Shown: positions 13,468 to 13,477 of the stretch, piece after piece
Numbering within the stretch: position 1 is the first letter of the stretch
How the letters are laid out: every line of letters starts with the position of its first letter
Assembly: GCA_900553145.1 (NCBI GenBank)
Contig: USCL01000080.1
Coordinates: forward strand, 1 to 13,477
Length of the DNA stretch: 13,477 nt
Reading direction: 5' to 3'
From: an uncultured Desulfovibrio sp.
GTDB lineage: Bacteria; Desulfobacterota; Desulfovibrionia; Desulfovibrionales; Desulfovibrionaceae
Made by a program: the position numbers and the translations under genes
The notes under the pieces: generated by a model
Told to the model about the DNA's origin: nothing
The model's database searches: none
Seen by the model: the letters and a program-made list of their open reading frames with translations, nothing else

Positions 13468-13477
13468 ACTGTAACCG

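Noticed and set aside
1..13477. tRNA or rRNA genes
   Set aside because: No T-arm GGTTCRAnTCC with matching acceptor ends and no rRNA signature was found by eye on either strand.

Overview
The window has three parts. A high-GC chromosomal block (about 4.3-12.1 kb) is flanked by lower-GC, repeat-rich accessory DNA on the left (1-4.25 kb) and by a phage- or island-type repressor on the right (12.7-13.48 kb). The mixture of an E. coli-type AhpC, a thioredoxin reductase/AhpF hybrid, high-GC codon use and accessory islands would fit a Desulfovibrionaceae-like anaerobe (Desulfovibrio/Bilophila type). That assignment is inference only; no rRNA or other taxonomic marker is present.

Left part: a minus-strand operon holds a ParA-family ATPase (367-1155) and, 13 nt downstream, the start of an unrecognised protein that runs off the window at base 1 and carries a run of 15 serines encoded by a pure trinucleotide repeat. 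From 1156 to about 4250 there is no convincing protein gene. This stretch contains a GGAA tetranucleotide microsatellite, a candidate structured RNA that recalls group II intron domain I, and many copies of a degenerate 13-bp tandem repeat (roughly GTCCATTWTGANC). The repeat occurs in both orientations, reaches about 340 bp in its longest run, and also lies inside the coding sequence of the partial gene next to parA.

Central part: three minus-strand genes form a probable functional unit. The first is a two-domain protein with a GNAT/FemAB-like N-terminal half and a C-terminal TraB/GumN/TIKI domain (7100-8845). The second is a stand-alone paralogue of the acyltransferase half (5400-6293). The third is a radical SAM protein with a SPASM-like C-terminus (4308-5390). 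The last two are tightly coupled and end at a strong terminator; an 800-bp gap separates them from the first. That gap holds a three-copy, 60-62-bp-period repeat that looks like a decayed type I-E CRISPR array, and a 14-bp inverted repeat. I do not recognise the pathway. A radical SAM enzyme, two acyltransferase-like domains and a TIKI-type putative metalloprotease suggest peptide or metabolite modification.

Next, on the plus strand, is an overlapping oxidative-stress pair: AhpC peroxiredoxin (9737-10300) and a flavoprotein (10300-11985) whose thioredoxin-reductase module comes first and whose AhpF-type tandem thioredoxin-fold module comes last, the reverse of E. coli AhpF. A terminator closes the pair. 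Between 12.06 and 12.67 kb there is a duplicated 59-bp element and an orphan plus-strand terminator, and no clear gene. The window ends with a minus-strand HTH repressor carrying a coiled-coil tail (12717-13280), preceded by repeated GAAGTTTTGCGC boxes that look like its operators.
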